Below, one piece after another: positions 17,455 to 20,964 of a stretch of DNA of 20,964 nt. This DNA comes from Pelargonium cotyledonis (taxonomy: Eukaryota > Streptophyta > Magnoliopsida > Geraniales > Geraniaceae), in NCBI GenBank assembly GCA_036897625.1, contig JAYMTA010001247.1:1-20964 (forward strand). The letters run 5' to 3'. The notes below the pieces were generated by a model that worked only from the letters and a program-made list of their open reading frames with translations, ran no database searches and was not told where the DNA came from. The position numbers and the translations under genes were made by a program. Positions within the stretch are counted from its first letter, which is position 1; the number at the start of each line of letters is the position of its first letter.

Positions 17455-17932
17455 GAAAATGTCCCCCAAGGGTCGCTGAGGTATCAAAGTGTTCCGCTGG
17501 GATTCTTCGCAAATGGCATTCCGCTAAGTTACTAACATAATTCATCCAAACTAACTGACTCCAGTAAAATTAATTACAAAAATCAATTTAAAAACAAGTT
17601 TTTACTATTGTGCCCTTGATATTTTTCATATTTATTAATTTTGCCATCTTCTATTCTCTCTCTCTCTCTCTCTCTCCCTCCCTCGCTCCCTCTTGTAACC
17701 ATCTTCTCTCTCACTGATGAATCATAAATTAAACAAAAAATGAAAAAAATAACTCCAACAAGGACAACATCACAATTTAATTTCAACCCAGCAGGAAATC
17801 AAGGTCTTCTATTGCCAATTTGGAGTCTCCCAAAACCTTATGACACGAACTCCACAAAACATTCAAAATTATAAATAAATAATTAAAAATTGTGGCAATG
17901 AAGATTTTTGTTTGAGTTCCAATTTGAGCTCC
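17455..17932. other. AT-rich sequence before the PAL fragment, with (TC)n
   Basis: 17480-17550 resembles the stretch at 15480-15545 upstream of the CSLA fragment. An 11-unit (TC)n repeat lies at 17655-17676, extended by CCCTCCCTCGCTCCCTC. 17700-17920 is AT-rich with no clear motif. Chance ORFs on the minus strand here come from the repeat. Confidence 0.4.
17655..17676 (+). repeat. (TC)n microsatellite
   Basis: Eleven TC units, extended by a C-rich pyrimidine run to ~17692. Confidence 0.9.
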
Positions 17933-18118
17933 GATCCTTTGAATTGGTGAGCGGCGCTGGAGGTGATGAAGGGGAGCTACATGGACGGCGTGAAGCGGAT
18001 GGTGGCGGAGTTCTGGAAGCCGGTGGTGCAGTTTGACGATGAGACGCTCACAATTTCTCAGGTGGCGGCGATCGCAACAAATGGTGCCGAAGTAAAGGTG
18101 GAGCTTGAACTCATTAGG
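17933..18118 (+). pseudogene. N-terminal fragment of phenylalanine ammonia-lyase (PAL), with nonsense codon
   Basis: The plus frame reads DPLNW, then TGA (17948-17950), then [35 protein letters not shown] and VKVELELIR. In PAL the Trp of DPLNW is followed by Gly, so a GGA to TGA change is the likely source of the stop. The KGSHLDEVKRMV and [16 protein letters not shown] blocks are N-terminal signatures of PAL, which turns phenylalanine into cinnamate in phenylpropanoid synthesis. Homology ends at Arg 18116-18118 with TAA next; the active-site region (Ala-Ser-Gly) lies far downstream and is absent. Only ~60 of ~700 residues are here, so it cannot be active. The GC-rich codons contrast with AT-rich flanks. 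Whether it came by capture in a transposon or by rearrangement is unknown. Confidence 0.85.
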
Positions 18119-18135
18119 TAAGCTAAATTCTACCC

Positions 18136-18162
<27 letters not shown>
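18136..18162 (+). repeat. (GA)n microsatellite
   Basis: About 13 GA units immediately right of the PAL fragment; the fragment is thus bracketed by (TC)n on the left and (GA)n on the right. Confidence 0.9.
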
Positions 18163-18166
<4 letters not shown>

Positions 18167-19044
18167 CAAAAGGACTCCCAAATGATTTTTCGAAGTTTTC
18201 ACTAAACAATTATTGGCTAATGATTCTTTGACAGCGAAATTGCATATCATTAGGAGATGATCCACTGACATCGTAACATTTGCAACTTTATTCTTTTCTA
18301 AAACAATGTCATGCAAACATTGTGGGGCACAAAAGAGGTATTAATACCGGTTGAATTTGTATCGGTTTTAGAATCGAAATTTGTCATGGTGACAAAAAGA
18401 AATCAGAATCGCCGAAAACTGGAACTACCAATCTGACGACGATATAGTTCCGTGAACAGTACTGCATTGCCAAAAAAGAAACCATGGCAAAAAAACAAAA
18501 GTGTCAGAATGGGGACATGACAAATAAAAGGACAGCGAAAAAAAGAGAAGAAAAGGTTATAGTGATAGATGATTACAAAACTTGGTTATCGACAGAGAGC
18601 ACAAATGGTTAAAGTCAACAAGAAGAAAACGACAATGTTGATGTTACTACAATGACAATCGACACCAAGAAGAAGTCGTTGAAGGTTAGTCGAAAAGATA
18701 CCAAGATGCTGTAAAAGTCAAAAAATAAAATCACGAGTTTGTCCAACGACATCACCCTTTATTATACTCTCCACAAAAATCCAAACTTATAATTTAGATG
18801 TGTCGACTCCTCCTCACATGCAAACATATCATGTGTATGGAGAATGAAAAGAAAAATAACAAATGATTATGAAAATAAATTTCAAGATTTATGTGAAATC
18901 TTGAAGAAAGAAAGTGATGTGCCTTTTTTGACCGGAGTCAATGCAAGCACACTTGGATGATGTTGTGTTGAGTCTTCTTATCCATGTACGCAAAGGTAAA
19001 CTGAAATGTTCTAAGTCTAAAGTCGGTCGATCGTTCACATAGCT
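18163..19044. other. Unrecognised AT-rich intergenic sequence
   Basis: No gene seen. Features worth noting are a perfect hairpin at 18881-18905 and a phrase GTGAACAGTACTGCATTGCC at 18452 of the kind found in plant LTRs; I cannot support an element. The last ~15 bases (19029-19038) may be the PBS region of the minus-strand LTR to the right. Confidence 0.4.
18881..18905. repeat. Perfect hairpin, 10-bp stem, 5-nt loop
   Basis: TTCAAGATTT, loop ATGTG, AAATCTTGAA. Stem is perfect. In an AT-rich region such hairpins arise easily; no terminator or miRNA role is claimed. Confidence 0.8.
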
Positions 19045-19392
19045 TGGTTGTCCTAGATCCTAGAACCTGTCGCGAGGATCAAACACCAAAGAACGATGAC
19101 CCGGGGTTGTGACCCGGGACACCACCTCCGACGTGAGAGTAAGTCCACGAAGATCACAAGGAAAGCTAGAGAGTTTTCTATAGAGAAAAAGTATAGAGAG
19201 AGAGTGAATTGAGAGAATAAAGATCCCCCTTCTTCTTTCTTGAAGGGGTATTTATACTAACCACCTTTGGGGCGCCACATGTCGTCGCTTGATTGGTTGA
19301 GAGTGTGGTAGGCCTCACTTGGGAGGCTTTGAGCTTTGGTTTGACTTGAGTTGACTGATTGACCAATCAGCGCATTACACGCTGGTTGGACA
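19045..19392 (-). mobile_element. Minus-strand LTR fragment (LTR3), related to LTR2
   Basis: On the minus strand the TATA box TATAAATA (19256-19249) is followed by an AAGAAAGAAG..GGGATC leader. U5 (19142-19084) reads CTTACTCTCACG, GAGGTGGTGTCCCGG and CATCGTTCTTTGGTGT, nearly as in LTR2 (9644-9704). The LTR appears to end at TG 19045 (plus), with GTGAACGATCGACC beyond resembling the PBS-side GTGAACTCTCGAAACC of LTR2. A GTGGCGCC motif and a CCAAT motif lie upstream of the TATA box in both. U3 is much shorter than in LTR1 or LTR2 (about 136 bp against 420-530), so either U3 is truncated or the repeats at 19393 onward are part of it; the right edge is uncertain. Confidence 0.62.
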
Positions 19393-19740
19393 ATTAATGA
19401 TGGTTCGTGGACGAGTTCGGACGGACGACTTGGGTAGATTCGTGGATAAGATTAGACTGTCCATGGATGTCCATGGATCTGTGGACGACTTCTGTAGGAT
19501 GCTTGGGACAAACAGAAGACGTCCGCTGATGGAAGGTGGCCACAGACAGTTGGTGGACATCCGCAGATGGACGGTAGACTTCCGCGGATGGCGACGGACG
19601 GTTGGTGGACGTCCGCGGATGGACGGTGGACGTCCGCGGACGGTTGATGGACGTCCGCGGATGGACAATGGACGTTCGCGTATGTCCACAGACGGTTGGT
19701 GGATGTCCGCGGATGGATGGTGGATGTCCTCGAACGAGGC
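19393..19740. repeat. GC-rich short tandem repeats, 21/31 bp, with nested palindromes
   Basis: The core TCCGCGGA (or a one-base variant) starts at 19560, 19581, 19612, 19633, 19654, ~19675 and 19706, so spacings are 21, 31, 21, 21, 21 and 31 bp. The unit contains GGACGTCC followed by TCCGCGGA, two overlapping palindromes, joined by TGGACGGT. The extra 10 bp in the 31-bp units is a partial copy of the unit. 19393-19559 holds degenerate copies (GGACGACTT, TCCATGGA). All reading frames stay open because the unit is repeated; this is not coding. Confidence 0.85.
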
Positions 19741-20208
19741 AAGACATGTTGGTTTTCTCCCGATGAACTTCGAATGGGCTCAGATGCTCTCAGACATGTC
19801 TCGGACATGCATTGGAGGTCTTTAGGGATCTCGAGACGGCTTAGGACAAATGTGGATGTCCTTGGGACGGATTGGCATGGATGGATCGGGCCATCCGCGA
19901 ATGGGACATGAACGACTTTAGGAGGATTTGATTGACTTCGAATCTCCTTGGATGTATTTTGGACATGTCTTAGGAGCCTTGAAGAAGCTTAGGACGCCTT
20001 GGGATGGCTTGGGATGCCCTTGGGACAAAATGGCACAAAAGACTCGGGCCATCCGCGGAAGAGACTTGGATGACCTTAGGAGGATTCGATTGACTCCGAA
20101 TCTCCTCGGATGTCTTTTGGATATGTCTTGGGGCCTTAAGGAAGCTTAGGATGACTTGGGACGTCCTTGGGAAAAAATGGCACGGATGGTCCGGGCCATC
20201 TATGGACG
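19741..20208. repeat. Three tandem copies of ~150 bp
   Basis: Copies end with a shared GGGCCATCCGCG-type sequence at 19888-19899, 20046-20057 and a divergent GGGCCATCTATG at 20193; offsets 158 and 147 bp. Inside each is a GAGGATTTGATTGACT- and CGAATCTCCT-type block (19922, 20081), clear in the last two and weak in the first. Copies two and three are most alike. Confidence 0.75.
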
Positions 20209-20964
20209 AGGCTTGGATGTCTTCGTTTGGCCTCAAACCGATCTTGGAGGACCAAGAAGATGCTTATAAGTCCATTGGAAGGTGATGAGGTGTCTTGGGA
20301 CAAGTTTGTTAGGGCTTGGAAGCTATGGGATGAGTTTTGGAAAAAGGGGGACGAAGTTGGTTCGGTTTGGATGGTGGTTCATCCGTACAAATCATTTGGG
20401 TGGCCAGTAAGGACACCCCTTGGTCAATACGGACCAAGGGAATTTTTGTAGAGTTTTTGGGTGTCATGGAGTCTTTTGGGTCCATGTAAATGTGATAACT
20501 TGTATTTTGTGCTAGTTATTCGACCCTAAATTATGCATTTATGTCCTGATTTGCCTTTGTCCTAATGCTCTTTTTGCCCTTAAAGAGTGCTAAAAGCCTG
20601 AAAGTTGAATAAATGTCGACTTGTGTTATGGATTGTTCACTTTGGTAGAAATTATTGATTTTGGTACTTAATTAGCCTCATATGTGCTCTATAATCCTTG
20701 TTTCAGCGTTTCTTGATTAATCAGGCCTTAAAGCACGGATCAGGACACATCGAAGAGCCGAAAAGGCCAAAGTAGAAGTCCAGAAGACAACATTCAACTG
20801 ACACCGCAGCGTCCAGAGCCTCGTCCACGTCAATGCACATTTTGTCCATGTCATCTCCAAGTCTTGTCCAAGTCATCTCCACGTCAGAGATTCAGCTCTA
20901 CTTCTCCATGCCACGTCAGCGTAATTCAAATTTCAAATGGTGGTCAAATATCCAAGATTTCCTC
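20209..20964. other. Unrecognised sequence to the right edge
   Basis: The chance open frame 20167-20451 runs out of the repeats. Beyond 20460 is AT-rich DNA with no motif I recognise. At 20835-20885 a short direct repeat (TTGTCCATGTCATCTCC and TTGTCCAAGTCATCTCC) is followed by CACGTCAG copies. No gene is called. Confidence 0.4.

Noticed and set aside
17783..18316. 177-codon minus ORF
   Set aside because: Antisense to the PAL fragment and through the (GA)n repeat (Leu-Ser run).
19375..19825. Several overlapping open frames on both strands rich in Arg-Gly-Pro or Ser-Thr repeats
   Set aside because: They exist because the 21/31-bp repeat unit stays open in several frames at once; no domain, start context or homology.

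Overview
The window is plant nuclear DNA, most likely from an angiosperm. The evidence is a split single-copy gene with GT-AG introns, a telo-box/site II promoter of the plant ribosome-biogenesis type, plant Ty3/gypsy retrotransposons, and fragments of two plant gene families (CSLA and PAL). One intact protein-coding gene is visible. The rest is retrotransposon remains, gene fragments and repeats.

Layout. 1-7983: a decayed Ty3/gypsy element of the Tat type on the minus strand. It has a minisatellite-like array (24-828) where its 3' untranslated region should be, then integrase, an archaeal-type second RNase H, reverse transcriptase, protease, zinc knuckle and gag. A PBS-like site and the 5' LTR (7227-7983) follow. 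Its 3' LTR would lie beyond the left edge. 7984-8949: unrecognised sequence with three evenly spaced G-box/C-box palindromes. 8950-9809: a second LTR of the same broad family on the plus strand, pointing at the gene. 9810-10307: promoter and 5' UTR of the gene. 10308-14778: RRP9/U3-55K (called YAO in Arabidopsis), seven exons, 514 codons, a U3 snoRNP WD40 protein. 15157-15380: a tRNA-derived SINE on the minus strand. 15381-18162: a patchwork of a two-exon fragment of a CSLA glucomannan synthase gene, the tail of another Ty3/gypsy element (LTR and integrase end, minus strand), and an N-terminal fragment of phenylalanine ammonia-lyase with an in-frame stop. 19045-19392: a third LTR related to the second, on the minus strand, so also pointing toward the gene. 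19393-20208: GC-rich 21/31-bp palindromic repeats, then three ~150-bp tandem copies. 20209-20964: unrecognised.

How it fits together. RRP9 is the only functional gene I can support. It sits between related LTRs in inverted orientation whose TATA boxes both fire inward. Its promoter has the coupled site II and telo-box signals known from plant ribosomal-protein and ribosome-biogenesis genes, which fits its nucleolar role. I see no clearly new biological system. The items most worth a second look are the sense-oriented LTR promoter 0.8 kb upstream of RRP9, the tandem array in the Tat element, the lost canonical RNase H beside a retained second RNase H, the CSLA and PAL fragments with related upstream sequences, and the conserved U5 stem in the LTRs. 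All identifications were made by reading; no database search was run.
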